64,000 bases of DNA from positions 5,739,001 to 5,803,000 of the forward strand of contig NC_091093.1 of NCBI RefSeq assembly GCF_024713975.1. The letters run 5' to 3'. The translations under genes and the position numbers were made by a program. The notes beneath the pieces were generated by a model. It ran no database searches and was not told where the DNA came from. It saw nothing but the letters and a program-made list of their open reading frames with translations. This stretch comes from Paralichthys olivaceus (taxonomy: Eukaryota; Chordata; Actinopteri; Pleuronectiformes; Paralichthyidae). Below, piece by piece: positions 47,774 through 59,100 of this stretch (positions are counted from its first letter, which is position 1; each line of letters opens with the position of its first letter).

Positions 47774-50425
47774 CGACTGCCCATCATCTGAAGTTCTTTA
47801 CATTAACTACAACCTTTGTGAGGTTGCTGGTATAACTACAGTATTTCTTTGTATATGTAAAAGCAGTCCTATACTCTAATAATTACCAGGTCCAGATGGT
47901 ATGAGACCGTGCATCTTCTACCTCAGCAATTATTTCACAAGAATAGCAGCCTACACCTTTTTACCAGTCTATAACACAGCCCACACATATTTACCTGTAT
48001 ATAACACAGCCCACACATATCTACCTGTATATAACACCAGTTTATAACACCAGTATATAACACAAGTATATAATACCAGTATATAACACCAGTATATAAT
48101 ACCAGTATATAACACCAGTTTATAACACCAGTATATAACACCAGTATATAACACCAGTATATAACACCAGTATTAAACACCAGTATATAACACCAGTATA
48201 AAACACCTGTATAAAACACCAGTATATAACACCAGTATAAAATACCAGTATATAACACCAGTATATAACACCAGTATATAACACCAGTATTAAACACCAG
48301 TATATAACACCAGTATAAAATACCTGTATAAAATACCTGTATAAAACACCAGTATATAACACCAGTATAAAATACCTGTATAAAACACCAGTATATAACA
48401 CCAGTATAAAATACCTGTATAAAACACCAGTATATAACACCAGTATATAACACCAGTATATAACACCAGTTTAAAACACTAGTATATAACACCAGTATAT
48501 AACACCAGTATAAAACACCAGTTTATAACACCAGTATATAACACCAGTTTATAACACCAGTATATAAGACTAGTATATAACACCAGTATATAACACCAGT
48601 ATATAACACCAGTATATAACACCAGTATAAAACACCAGTTTATAACACCAGTATATAACACCAGTATATAAGACTAGTATATAACACCAGTATATAACAC
48701 CAGTATAAAATACCTGTATATAACACCAGTATATAACACCAGTATAAAATACCTGTATAAAACAGCTGTATATAACACCAGTATATAACACCAGTATAAA
48801 ATACCTGTATATAACACCAGTATATAACACCAGTATATAACACCAGTATAAAATACCTGTATATAACACCAGTATATAACACCAGTATATAACACCAGTA
48901 TAAAATACCTGTATATAACACCAGTATATAACACCAGTATAAAACACCAGTTTATAACACCAGTATAAAACACCAGTATATAACACCAGTATATAACACC
49001 AGTATATAACACCAGTATATAACACCAGTATATAACACCAGTATAAAACACCAGTATATAACACCAGTTTATAACACCAGTATAAAACACCAGTATAAAA
49101 CACCAGTATATAACACCAGTATAAAACACCAGTATATAACACCAGTATATAACACCAGTATATAACACCAGTATATAACACCAGTATATAACACCAGTAT
49201 AAAACACCAGTATATAACACCAGTATAAAACACCAGTATATAACACCAGTATATAACACCAGTATATAACACCAGTATAAAACACCAGTATATAACACCA
49301 GTATAAAACACCAGTATAAAACACCAGTATATAACACCAGTATAAAACACCAGTATATAACACCAGTATATAACACCAGTATATAACACCAGTATAAAAC
49401 ACCAGTATAAACCCTACAGCTACATGAACTCTTCCATGAAAGCAGCACGAGCTGTCGCATCAGCAGCTGCGCGTGCCTCAGGTGTGGTGGCGCGAGACAC
49501 TTGCCGGAGCGCGCGAGCAGCAGTGTATCGCGCGCAGAACAGCGGACACGCGCTGATTGGACAGATTCATGGAAACGAGTTGGACGCTGATTAATGTAAT
49601 TAATAATGTCATAATGTCATTAATGTAACTAACCCTGTATTCACCGAACTTACACTTCTCTGTGATTTAAAATGTAGAATTAAAAACGTGGCCCCGCAAA
49701 TCCTCCATATTCTTCTTCCTTTAGTCTCCACAAAGTTTCTTCAGAGAAGGTTGGGAACACGTGTCCCTGATGGTTTATACCCCATGTGCAGGTTTCTCAT
49801 CATGTGGGACCTTAAGTGTCCATTAGACACAAACCTGCCTCCTTTTCTCACTAGAAGAGGAAATAACGAGTCACTTCTGAAGTGGTCGACACATGAAATA
49901 TCTGTGATCGAGTAAAGTGTGTGTGTCTGCCCTCACAGTGACGGACTGGTTGTTCAAACCCAACCTGTGTGTGTTTCTGCTGAAGAAGAGGCTCAGCAGA
50001 GACTGGGACCGAAGAGGTGGATTATACACTGGTTAATGTCGATGTCACATGTTGGCTCAAGCAAATCAAGATTTTCCATAAAAAGTCACAAGAACGCAAG
50101 TAGATGCTAAAGAGAGAGGAAGTAGACATTGATCGGAGACACTTTGCATATGTTTACCTGTAGATCGTCATTTGGTCTCAGTTTAATAGAAATAAATCAA
50201 AATGAGGATCCATGCCTCAACGTTCGATGTGTTTGAATCTAAATCAGCTGCAGATGAAATATCCTCCGCAGCAACAGGAGAACATGCAAAAACAACTGAT
50301 GGATCAATGACTCCCAGGTTTATGATAATGAATAATAAACTGTGGGCTCTTCCAGCCCAAAGCGCCGGACCCTGACGCGCACCACACGGATCCTCTGCAG
50401 CTTCTTATCACTCACCTCTGATCAT
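29734..50425 (-). CDS. neto2: NETO2, neuropilin and tolloid-like protein 2
   Basis: Single-pass neuronal membrane protein; the family is known as auxiliary subunits of kainate-type glutamate receptors (NETO2 also binds KCC2). Ten coding exons: 50425-50416, 44660-44604, 44337-44194, 42054-41806, 40980-40933, 40432-40305, 36048-35820, 31583-31470, 31341-31211 and 30447-29734. All junctions are in phase, giving 607 codons. Signal peptide 1-18; CUB1 from Cys38 to about 150; CUB2 about 171-287; LDLa 291-325 ([20 protein letters not shown]); transmembrane helix about 342-364; cytoplasmic tail 365-607. The tail carries the family blocks [20 protein letters not shown] and [13 protein letters not shown] and ends SISMDF (human SISIDF), which tells it from NETO1. 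Human NETO2 is 525 residues; the excess is mainly a Gly-rich insert at 517-580. Confidence 0.97.
29818..30009 (-). other. neto2: Glycine-rich insert in NETO2 tail
   Basis: Residues 517-580, about half glycine, with recurring GGPSGIAGG-, GGMGM- and GGVGMAG-like motifs, low complexity. Human NETO2 as I know it has about ten residues here. Confidence 0.85.
30448..31210 (-). other. NETO2 intron 9
   Basis: About 0.76 kb, AT-rich; nothing recognised. Confidence 0.8.
31211..31341 (-). CDS. neto2: NETO2 exon 9 (transmembrane helix)
   Basis: [43 protein letters not shown]. Acceptor CTCTGCAG, donor AAAAAG/GTAACT. Confidence 0.97.
31470..31583 (-). CDS. neto2: NETO2 exon 8 (LDLa domain)
   Basis: [38 protein letters not shown]. 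All six LDLa cysteines and the acidic DEN calcium-site residues are present. Acceptor CCTGCAG, donor CAAAG/GTGATT. Confidence 0.97.
31584..35819 (-). other. NETO2 intron 7
   Basis: About 4.2 kb, AT-rich, with the interspersed repeat at 32650-32840 and a short GT run near 34213-34238. No other exon seen. Confidence 0.75.
32650..32840 (+). repeat. Interspersed repeat, copy 2
   Basis: CATGACCTGTGGGTAAAATC, GTTTGCCTTTCAAACATGTA, CTCTGCACAGACGCGTTCAC and GGCAGGAAGTGAC in the same order and strand as the copy at 16441-16640. Confidence 0.7.
35820..36048 (-). CDS. neto2: NETO2 exon 7 (rest of CUB2)
   Basis: [47 protein letters not shown] and [15 protein letters not shown]. Acceptor TCTGCAG, donor TTGACC/GTGAGT. 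Confidence 0.97.
37240..37644. mobile_element. Inverted-repeat element, possible MITE
   Basis: About 405 bp. Left CTGAAGGCAGGAGCGAGTCT followed by TAGGGGTGCTCAGC; right end, inverted, TTCAGGCATAGGCGAGTTTA followed by TAGGGGTGCTCGAGC. Roughly 50-base imperfect terminal inverted repeats. No target duplication or coding frame identified. Confidence 0.55.
39803..40181. mobile_element. Teleost MITE with TTAAAGGT ends
   Basis: About 380 bp. Left TTAAAGGTTCAGAGTGTAGA, right inverted TTAAAGGTCCAGTGTGTAAG. The interior has GATATCTAGTGGTGAAATTA, GCAGCTGAACACCCCTCACC and ACATGGTGGCCTCC, recognisable as a repeat family common in percomorph genomes. No coding capacity. Confidence 0.8.
40305..40432 (-). 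CDS. neto2: NETO2 exon 6 (start of CUB2)
   Basis: [20 protein letters not shown], then [20 protein letters not shown] and QSK. Acceptor CCTCCAG, donor TCCAAG/GTCAGT. Confidence 0.96.
40433..40932 (-). other. NETO2 intron 5
   Basis: 500-bp intron, purine-rich on the plus strand near 40440-40600. Nothing else. Confidence 0.8.
40933..40980 (-). CDS. neto2: NETO2 exon 5 (CUB1-CUB2 linker)
   Basis: 48 nt encoding [16 protein letters not shown], against human DPDFTYLGGILNPIP. Acceptor ATTTCAG, donor CCCAG/GTAAGC. Confidence 0.93.
40981..41805 (-). other. NETO2 intron 4
   Basis: 825 bp with a short CT run near 41455-41474. Nothing else recognised. Confidence 0.8.
41806..42054 (-). CDS. neto2: NETO2 exon 4 (rest of CUB1)
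   Basis: [40 protein letters not shown] and [15 protein letters not shown] sequence (here [11 protein letters not shown]). Acceptor CACCACAG, donor TTGCAG/GTATTT. Confidence 0.97.
42634..42699. repeat. (CA)n microsatellite
   Basis: About 33 CA units with one T interruption, in NETO2 intron 3. Confidence 0.97.
43066..43123. repeat. (CA)n microsatellite
   Basis: About 29 uninterrupted CA units, in NETO2 intron 3. Confidence 0.97.
44194..44337 (-). CDS. neto2: NETO2 exon 3 (start of CUB1)
   Basis: [20 protein letters not shown], then [20 protein letters not shown] and ECVYILE. Acceptor CTTTCAG, donor GGAAG/GTACAA. Confidence 0.96.
44604..44660 (-). CDS. neto2: NETO2 exon 2 (signal peptide core)
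   Basis: [18 protein letters not shown]. Acceptor TTTATAG, donor TAAAG/GTAAGC. The human equivalent reads LLITVLVVEGIAVAQ. Confidence 0.88.
46261..46285. repeat. (GGAA)n microsatellite
   Basis: Six GGAA units in NETO2 intron 1. Confidence 0.9.
46614..46903. mobile_element. Degraded hAT-like element
   Basis: Left CAGCTGGGCAATAACATAAT; right, inverted, GAGCTGGACGATGTGGCCAA. These fit the TAGGGCTGGRCRATATGG end type also seen at 20636. About 290 bp, AT-rich interior, no target duplication seen. Confidence 0.5.
47713..47767. repeat. (GT)n microsatellite with GTGA interruptions
   Basis: Imperfect GT run in NETO2 intron 1. Confidence 0.93.
48027..49411. repeat. 13-bp minisatellite, about 105 copies
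   Basis: Tandem unit ACCAGTATATAAC with variants ACCAGTATAAAAC, ACCAGTTTATAAC and ACCTGTATAAAAT; degenerate units extend left to about 47965. Because 13 is not a multiple of three and the reverse unit has no stop in any phase, the minus strand reads open in all frames with a 13-residue peptide period ([13 protein letters not shown]), up to 296 codons. This is not a gene. Confidence 0.97.
49440..49560. other. CpG-dense block beside the minisatellite
   Basis: Many CG dinucleotides (GCGCGTGCC, GGCGCGAGACA, GGAGCGCGCGAGC, TCGCGCGCAGA, CACGCGC) within about 120 bp, standing out from the AT-rich surroundings; followed by GATTGG at 49554-49559, an inverted-CCAAT-type box. Could be an alternative promoter. 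Confidence 0.4.
50416..50425 (-). CDS. neto2: NETO2 coding exon 1 (10 nt)
   Basis: ATG ATC AGA G, then donor GTGAGTG. With exon 2 it makes [18 protein letters not shown], a good signal peptide, and it is the only donor I found in the CpG-rich upstream block with a fitting ATG and phase. The choice is inferred, not proved. Confidence 0.7.
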
Positions 50426-50930
50426 CTCCTCTCCCGGTGTGAATCCAACCCCAGCAGCACCTTCTTCTTTCTAGAAACAACCTCCTCCTCCTCTGTCCAT
50501 TTCAGGGAGCGCTTCACTAAATCCAACTTTTCTGCGCCAACAGTAAATCCATTACGCAGAGCCAGGCTCCAGGAGGACAGCGGCGGCACCAGAGCCACTT
50601 CACGCTCCGCGGCTCAGTTCGCGTTAAGGCTGGAAGATGAACGCTGCTGCAGTGCCTTTCAGCCAGGCATCACCAGTGCACACACAGGGACCACAGCGGA
50701 GGTGGAGACATGTGGAGACGGGCTGATCCTGACGCGCACTCGGAGAGGAAGGTATCCACAGGACGCGTGTGGATGAAGGGTGGATGAAGAGAGAGAGTAC
50801 AGAGAAGATGATGAGGAGAGAGGGAGGAGGAGGAGGAAGAGGAGGAGAGCGTCTGATCTCCGTCTGTGACCAAACTCACAAACACTCCTGAACCAGCCTC
50901 ATTTAAGCCGTGGGCGCTGCTGACATCAGT
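50426..50930 (-). promoter_or_regulatory. Putative NETO2 5' UTR and promoter
   Basis: GC- and CpG-rich sequence upstream of the proposed NETO2 ATG, with a purine-rich tract on the plus strand (50790-50850) that would be CT-rich in the transcript. The transcription start is not fixed. Confidence 0.5.
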
Positions 50931-52135
50931 GAGTGGTGGTCAAGTCAGACACACTGAGGACATCTGTGTTCCGGTCCTCCCTTTCAAAATAAAACAGTAG
51001 CCACGAACTCATAGCTCGTTAAATTACAAGAAGTGAAACATAAAGGAAGAGAAAGGAACACAAGGCTCTATAGTGGTTTGTGCTATTCCCATTGTTTGGG
51101 TACGTCTCATGGATACGTGCATGGTTAGTGATGTGTTAGCTTGTGTGTTTAGACAAAATGAATAACACATATGCACTGCAGCTCAAGATGTAGATGCTAA
51201 ATACTGCTCTTACGTTTGTACAGTGGCTCCACCTAATTACAGATATCTTGCAAATCAATACTAATGTTATGCAACTCAACCTCTATTGTAACATTTTCAA
51301 GTCAGCAGTGAAACTGTATTGAAAGAAGCTGTTCTGTCAGCGTATCCCCCGAAACCACGAGGATGTATGTCTGATGTTATGTGGACATCGGTCTCATTGG
51401 AAACTACAATCTACTTAGTTATGAATAATTGAATGAATATTTTCAATCTTTGCTCTGCTTGTTTGGTTTGGAAGTTTTAAATTGATTTGTACGGATCTTA
51501 ACAGTAGTGTGGGTTTTGTTTCCATGCTTTTATTTTTTAGGCCAAATTACCTCGTTTCTGGTTCTGCTTGTGCTTCCTCTGTGCAGCTTAACACAGGTTG
51601 TAGTGCTCCACCCCCTCGTTGCTTTCAGTCTCTCTCTCTCTATCTCTCTCTCTCCCAGCTAACTCTCACATGCACACAGCTCTGACTATCAGAAGTGTAT
51701 GTTACTGTAACATGTATGATCGCCCATGGTTTGCATCAGTTGGGATCTGTTTGCCAAATCTTTCTCTGATTGGCCATAAAGGGAACGTCAACCCCCCCAT
51801 GTATTAATTAGCAGGGTGGCTCCTGGGATGCTGGGACCAGAGGGTTTCTCAAAGGGGGCTCCAGGGGGCTCTTAGAAAAATAAAAGGCAGTTTAATTTCT
51901 GCACGGCTTCACTCACTTCAGACTTAGATAACGAGAGCGTGTCAAGATGATTATTTTGAGTGTAAATGCCCCTCTAGCTCCCCTTCTACAAAACAAACAA
52001 TGTTCTTAGAAATGAGTTCCAGTGGGTGAAGTGGTAAATTAAGGGTTGGGGACCTACTGCGTCTAATGTGTTTATTTCACGAGCAACATTAAAATGTCTA
52101 ATAAAGCACAAACTAAACCGACACAACGACGATTT
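50931..52135. other. ITFG1-NETO2 intergenic gap
   Basis: About 1.2 kb between the NETO2 upstream region and the ITFG1 polyA site, with a CT run near 51630-51655. No gene recognised. Confidence 0.7.
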
Positions 52136-53048
52136 AAACAGGACAAACCTTTATTAGCAACCTAAGTAAGTCAACACATTTAGTAGCTTCAACATTCACC
52201 GGCAAATAAAATCCACAAAACAAAATAAATTACAAACAGCCATTGTTAATCAGTAGTTTAAAAAGTGCAAATCACATGGAAAGCCATGAGTTCATTCTTG
52301 TAAAATAAATACAAATATACAGCAGATTAACTTTTAGATGATGACAAAATAAACAAGCTGCAGGAACAGTTGTTCGAGTCGTCACGGAGCCTCGGTGCAG
52401 TAGCATTAAACATTTGCAGGAGTCAATACAGAAACTCTTTTTTGGCACTCCCATGATGCACTGTGATACAATCAAGAGTGAGAAAGATGAATTTTCTCTC
52501 AGCAAACCTGACGGCCATTCATCATTTTAGGTGAGATTGGTGGCAGAAAAAACACGTGTCCATTTTTGTTCACATTGCACCAGCTGCTGCTGCTGCAGTT
52601 GCGAGACTCAGATCGATATCACAGAACTCGGTTCACTTTCATTTCCCAGGTAATAAAATGAAGGATTTTTTTCACATCACCTCAGTCAAATGGAAACAAC
52701 GGGACAAAGACAAGAGACAGAAACACACACATGGGTTTCAAGTGACATTGCTCATAACTTGTTGGGCAATTCAACAGAAATCTGTCATTTTGTCAAAATA
52801 GTCTAAGACACCCCTGCTTTACACTTGTGTGTGAGCTCTATTAGGATTTCTTCCTGTGTTTCCATGGCCTTGTTGCAGCTCCTGTACTGCTAACACTGGA
52901 ATGAATAAATGAATTGGTGCAAATGAGGAACAATTTTTTGGCCCTTGAAATGAGCCTGTGTGAAAATATGTGTGTGTGTGTGTGCGTGCGAAGGAGGGTG
53001 GGGGCTGGGCGGAGGAGTGCAGGAGAGGATGTTCTCCCATGATGCACT
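52136..53048 (-). other. ITFG1 3' UTR
   Basis: From the stop at 53049 to the polyA signal at 52150. Its extent is inferred. Confidence 0.5.
52150..52155 (-). other. ITFG1 polyadenylation signal (AATAAA)
   Basis: Minus-strand TAATAAAGG about 0.9 kb after the ITFG1 stop. Closest convincing signal; would end the transcript near 52130. Confidence 0.55.
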
Positions 53049-53108
53049 TCACATGGCATCAAAATGGAAACGGTGGGCTTCCTGTCTCTTCTCTCGGTCA
53101 TCTGCTTT
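53049..53108 (-). CDS. itfg1: ITFG1 last coding exon (cytoplasmic tail)
   Basis: KADDREKRQEAHRFHFDAM and TGA; short charged tail. Acceptor CCATCAG. Too short for an ORF search; recognised by family knowledge. Confidence 0.96.
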   Translation of the reverse strand, partial: KADDREKRQEAHRFHFDAM

Positions 53109-56100
53109 CTGATGGACACACAAAGGGGAGAGAGAGAAATGTATTTAGTTTATAAAAGTTGAATCTCTTGTGATAATCCTTCAACTTAGTCTGAAATGAT
53201 AAACACATTATTATAATCCAGTAACGTCTCAGCAGATAATGTTAATTTCACTTGTTGTTAAGGGAATGAACAAAGGGAACACATTCATGGGCTAAATTCA
53301 TCCACAACCTTAATGAAAATGAAACGAGTGTGGCAACAAAGCGCCAGGGGCCGGTGATAAGAACACACAGGCCAGCAGGCCAACATTTATTACAAGGGGC
53401 TATACCCTGCTTAACCTTCAGTGACGTGAGAGAGCTGGAGCCGATCCCAGCTGCTGATGGGCGGGAGGGGCACACCCTCGGCTGCTCTACAGTCAATCAC
53501 AGAGATGATGGAGGCAGTCATTCCCGCTCACATTCACACCTACGCTATGTAGTCACTAGTCCCTCTGACCTGGAGCACCCAGAGGAAACCTACCCAGGTA
53601 CAAGGAGAACAGGCACCGGAGGGTTCAAACCCAGAAACCCTCCGAACATGGAGACAGATACAATAATGACCAGCGAGCAGGAATGACCGTGTGTGGCTCA
53701 GTGTAACTGAAAGAGTTTAGGAATAACACCTGCAAGTATACGAACAAAGGAGACTGTTATTACTGCAGAGAAGACAGAGCTGGACAAGTGTGTGAGTGAA
53801 TCACCGACTCTATATAAACATCAACAACATGACAGTTCAAAGTGTCTCAATAACCATCTGGAGCTTGGCTACAGTATAATTTATAAATCCTGCCTCCTCC
53901 ATGTTAGTACATAGGACCAAATGAAAAAGTCAGATTCTCAAAGATGGTTTCTGGTTTTAATGCTATGAGCTGCTATACAGCTGAGAGTGTCTAATGATCT
54001 GTCGAGCATGTGTAACAGCAGGATCTTGCTATCGATGCTCCTCTGCCTGAACACTACTGCACAGACTCTGGCTGAACATGAACAAGATGGCAGCTTTCCT
54101 ATCCCAGATATTTTGGCTTCATTTCTGGATAGTGGGAGGAAGTGAAGACGTGTTGTCCATCTTATTTACAGTCTATGGTGGAAACCTATCAGTCACTGAT
54201 ATTAACTGGTTTTGTCGCTTACTTTGGAGAGTTGACCCCAACACCTGTAATCACAGGAACTATATGGATTAAAGATGGACATAGGTGCTGAAATAAATAA
54301 TCAAAAAAAAATATTTTAAGTGTCTCTACTTTTTCATTAAATACCGATGACTATTATATGACTACAAGTTTAATATATTTTCATCAGACTACACGATTAT
54401 CAGATGTGAATCTGGTGAACGTGTGAATACTGTAACAATCCTAAAGATCAAGCTGAGAAAACAGTTCAAGTTGGGACATACAAGCTGCAATATTTCCTTC
54501 AGTGATCCCTTTCAGCCACATCAGTGGATTCTACAGTCACAACCTCACTGAATGCATTCAGATTACTTCAACAGCTTCAGTGTTAAAGCCAGTTGTGTCA
54601 GGCGAGGCCTGCTGTGATATTCACTGATTAAACATGGTTACACTGTTCAAATTTAATGGACCCACTGATAAATTAGTGTATTTAGGTCCCATTGGCCTGT
54701 TCAACAACAACAACAACAACTAATAAGTAATTAAAAATGAAAAAGGCACAGGGGGAAGCGAGTACAGAATAAATTAAAGGTGCTATATGTAGGTTTTCTC
54801 TCAGACTGAAGGGGGGTTCTTGCCTAGAGTGTATGGAGGAGTGCTCACAACCAGCTTGACTTACTCCATGACCTCTTGAGTCAGTTAAGTAAGCGAGTAA
54901 TATTAAGTTGTTTTGATATGAAAATGGAGGATGCTAGCAAGCGAAGCCAAGACCAAACGAACAAAAGCAGGGGTTGTGGACCGAGTAGAGCTAGAGCAAG
55001 TGTTCAACCTCAAGGAGGGTGGGGGGTGTACATACGAACAGATTGCCTGTCATGTCAAATTAGATGGAACTTGATCCTTGGAAAAAGTGACCAGCGACAA
55101 CAAGAGAACACATGTAGCTAGTATTCAGCAGTGATCACATGTTCCAACCTCTTTTGGTTGCCATGGTTTTTTGTGTCTTCTTTGTTCCACGGGCAGTTTG
55201 TGGTCACTGATCCTGGACCTGAACCTGCCACTTCCTATCTCTGACAGTTACAAGATTTTTGACAATCCATAACTTGGCTTTGAGCTTCCTTTTACAAGGT
55301 TTCAAATAGGTTTCTTTACATTCTTTACATCAGTTGGTTTATGCCAATTACTGCTGCGTTGTGAGACTCTTCAGGGGACAGTTTGTTTAAGGACCAGCTG
55401 ACACAGGAGACTGTTTTCTGGGCTTGGCTTAAGTTGTGATGACTGAGTGAATTTGTAAAATATTTATCTAGTTGCAATTAGAGCTTAATTAATGTATCCA
55501 CTGCTGTAGTATATATTACAAGAGTCTGATTATTGACTGAAATCTAATTTCTTTCTTTCGTTTTTCTTTTTTCTCTCTCTCTCTCACACACATGCACATA
55601 AAGACACAAAGTCCTCATAAACATTAAAAGGCCATGTGAGGATACGTGTATAAAAAGTGGTCATATAGTGTATTTATAGGCAAAAGGCTGTTATCATCAT
55701 GTGGGCATGGAGACGGACAGACAGGTGTGATGACTGGAGGCAGCCGTGCCCAGCTAAGCTGAGAACAAGCTGACAGACTGCAGCATAGACAGCCACACCC
55801 CCCACAACATCTCCTACCCGAGGGTCCCGCACACGTCACATGCTCCTAATATTCCTGCTGTGGTGAGGAAACAGCAGCAATTTCTCATTCTTTCTGTTTT
55901 TTTAATCTTTGAATTGACAGCCGGCATTGTCCTCTATAGACTGAGAACATTTCATGAACCGAGGGCCTGAGAAAGACATTTTGTAATTTCAGAGTACAGA
56001 GTTCGGACATTCCCACAGCGCACAAATGATGTACAGTTGTTTCTGAACACAGGGAGAGAGCAGTCGTGGGGGCTGTGTGAACATTTGCTACAAAGGTACA

Positions 56101-59100
56101 AATAGTCCCAAATAAAAGCACAGTCAGTGATTCTGATCCAATACACTTTGTGTGATTATCGAAGAAAGCTTAAAACCTTTTGAGATGGTCCACCAGCCGA
56201 ACGATGCAAGGATTTGTCCCTGTGGTCATGGTGGCCAATCACACAACAATGAAGAGACTTCAGACAACTTAAAGGCATGAAGATATGGATGCTGCCGTGT
56301 TTCAGATTTATAGTTCTTTTGTCATTTAGTGATTATAGCACAGAGTAATTACTGGGATTGTTGCATATCACAAAATGCCATGAACGGTAATGTTAGGTTC
56401 CATGTTAGCTGGGCTCCAAACCTCCAAACCAATTTTACAATGATTTAATTCTTGAGATCATAATGGCTCAGAAAAGGACAGACAATGTTTTTATGGTGGT
56501 GCAGTGTAATGAGGTTTAATGGGGCCCAGGATGAAAGGGCTGAAGCACATTATCATACTTTTTTAGAGGTCACTGTTTGACAGCACTTCAGCACTAAAGT
56601 ACATTAAAAAAGACTGGTGACAGTGCTGTCTACCATTTATATACAATAGATATCTTATATGAGATTAGTAATGAATTGAGCACAGAGAGAAGCAGACATC
56701 AGTTTTAAAGTATCTGAATAAAAGTGAAATACAATTCACTAAAATATACAGTCTGGTGTTTTTTTTTTTGTATGAGCAAAACAACCATATTGTTTCCACA
56801 CTGCTGACTTGAATCTGGAGGTTTGCAATCTCTGGTTTATTAACCATCTTCTGCTAATTAATCTGAAACCTTTACTGTAGCTGTGACTGGAAGTAAAAAG
56901 ATCTTGTTTTTGACTGAAAATGACTGAACCCAGTCTCAGTGCAGCTGACAGACTTTGAGATGACTGTTCCGTTTAAAGGACAGTCAATCCTTCCCTGATG
57001 TTGAATAATGTGCTGCCTGCACAAGATGGCCAGCAACAAATTTACTTCATTTTTAACCCATCAGTTAGGTTCCAGTTACCAGCATATTATACTGATTCAT
57101 GTTGTGCATTTTTTTCTTTTTTAAGCGAGCAACATGTTTTAAGGAGCAGACGGATTGATGCGATGTTCTTTCCTTTGGATAAATAATCCACTGGGCTGCG
57201 CTGAGGTTGGAGCCTGATCTAATTGCCTATCAAGGGAATACGAGAAAATTATCATCTTGCGGCCAGATTCATCATCAAGCTGCAGAGCCATTGATTTGTG
57301 TCAATCAGAAAGGTTCAATGATGCAGTGGTGCCCCTGTGTCTGGAAAACAGGTGGAAAGTGAGTCATGCTGGAGTCTCACTGGGATCTAATGTCAAATCT
57401 GGCCTGCATGAAGATGAAACATCTCAAGTGAGGAGATTACATTCTACATCATAAGATATTTCTGTTATTTATTTCAAACTTTCCTTTCCTGTACTGTCCC
57501 ATTCCATCCCGTCATGGAAGCGGTGCAGAAGCTGCGGTTAGCTGTAGTTGTGAGCAGGGCAGGACATGCTTCTGCCCTCTACACGACTTTGTTATTAAAG
57601 GAGCAAATACCAGCACAAACACACAGAAATACCAAATGTCAATCAGCGGTCTTGCCCTGACCTTGCTGGATGCCCTGCCGTAGAAGAGGTGGGAGAAGAT
57701 GAGATATGAGGGAGGACGTTAGCGACGGGTTAACAGGATTCACCCTCAATTTTGATTCTCTGGAGGGTGCAGGAGGTCACACCACATTATCCTCACAGCA
57801 CAGATGGCTGCCTATTAAAGCTACAATACTCCAAATGTATCGCAATAACAAAAGGTGTCAGTCTGAACCCAGTCCTGTCGCATATTATCTCTGGTAGTCC
57901 ACACCAGGTAGGGACCATACTGCTGGCCTTTGGGGGGCAGATAAACACTGTTGCATGGTTTTAGACACAACAATGTTACATTACTGTAATTATGGTTTGA
58001 ACATTTTGAGGCATAAAATAAAACATTGTTGTTTAGCTGGGTTGCAAACTAATTCAATGTGAGTGGAAGGCCTCCGTTGCTCCTTTTATGAATTCCTGGT
58101 TTAACCACCTGGGTCATAGTGAAGCATTGGAAAAGCTTTCAATCAGACTGTCTGTCTGTTTACTCCCTACCACTTTTTTGTAATGTACATATTTAGTCTT
58201 TAGATTTGGGTTCTGATAGCCTGCCTCTCTGTCATTTAATAAAGATTCACTTTGATATATTTAATGAATTATTATAGTGAATCTATAAATTCAACGTCTA
58301 AACAAGTGTTGGGCAGGTATGAAGCTCTGCTGGTGCCTATATTTCTGTTGCACGAGCTGCAAACATAGTTAAAAGCGAGAGATGACTTTGTATAATCACT
58401 ATAAATAGATTCTGCATGTGAATGTGAAGAATCCGAAAGCAAGGGACATGATTTAGGGGATGGAAACCTTCTGTTTCCCATTTATAATATCAGCTATTAG
58501 CTTTTTAAATTATCTACATTCATATGCAGACAGCTGTTAATAGAGGTCAGAAAAGTGCCATCTAGAGCTAAACAGCTAAAAACACAAAATGTTTTTGTTG
58601 TGTGTGGAGAAACACTTGATTAAAGGACCTACTCGGACTGTAAAGCCAAATGTCCTTGTGGCTGCAAACTCTTCATTTTATCCGTGTGAACATGCCAGAT
58701 TTGATCACAAGTGAAGTATAACACCAGCCCATACGAGTGAACAGCTTTTTTATTTTCACTTTCCTTTTACTTCCCCTCATTACCCTCAAAAGGCTCCACA
58801 CAGCCTTAACCCCCCCCACACTCATCTCTCCTCCCATCCACCTGAGCTGACTCGTCTATATCTAGACACCGAGTTCAGGCACCAGCCATGTTTTTTTTTT
58901 ACGTGCAGAGTTGGTTTAGATGAAGCTGATGCTCACGGTTGTTTCCCAGAAAGAGGACAATTAGAGTGCTTCTGTGTGTGTAACATGCCGTCCTGGGCGT
59001 AGACACACACACACACTCTCACAGCAGATGGCTTGGAGAAGATGGCAGCGACTTGCTGCACCACTCAGCCCAGCATTACCACAGTGTGTGTAGATGAAAA

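Larger units (their letters stand above)
44661..50415 (-). other. NETO2 intron 1
   Basis: About 5.8 kb. Holds a GGAA repeat, an old hAT-like element, a GT microsatellite, a long 13-bp minisatellite and a short CpG-dense block. No other exon found. Confidence 0.7.

Noticed and set aside
47935..49460. Large minus-strand ORFs (up to 296 codons) rich in Tyr, Leu, Val and Cys
   Set aside because: They are produced by the 13-bp minisatellite in NETO2 intron 1, which has no stop in any minus-strand frame; no start context, domain or splice link.
50342..50776. Plus-strand 144-codon ORF upstream of NETO2
   Set aside because: Lies antisense over the NETO2 5' region; no domain recognised and GC-rich sequence lacks stops by chance.
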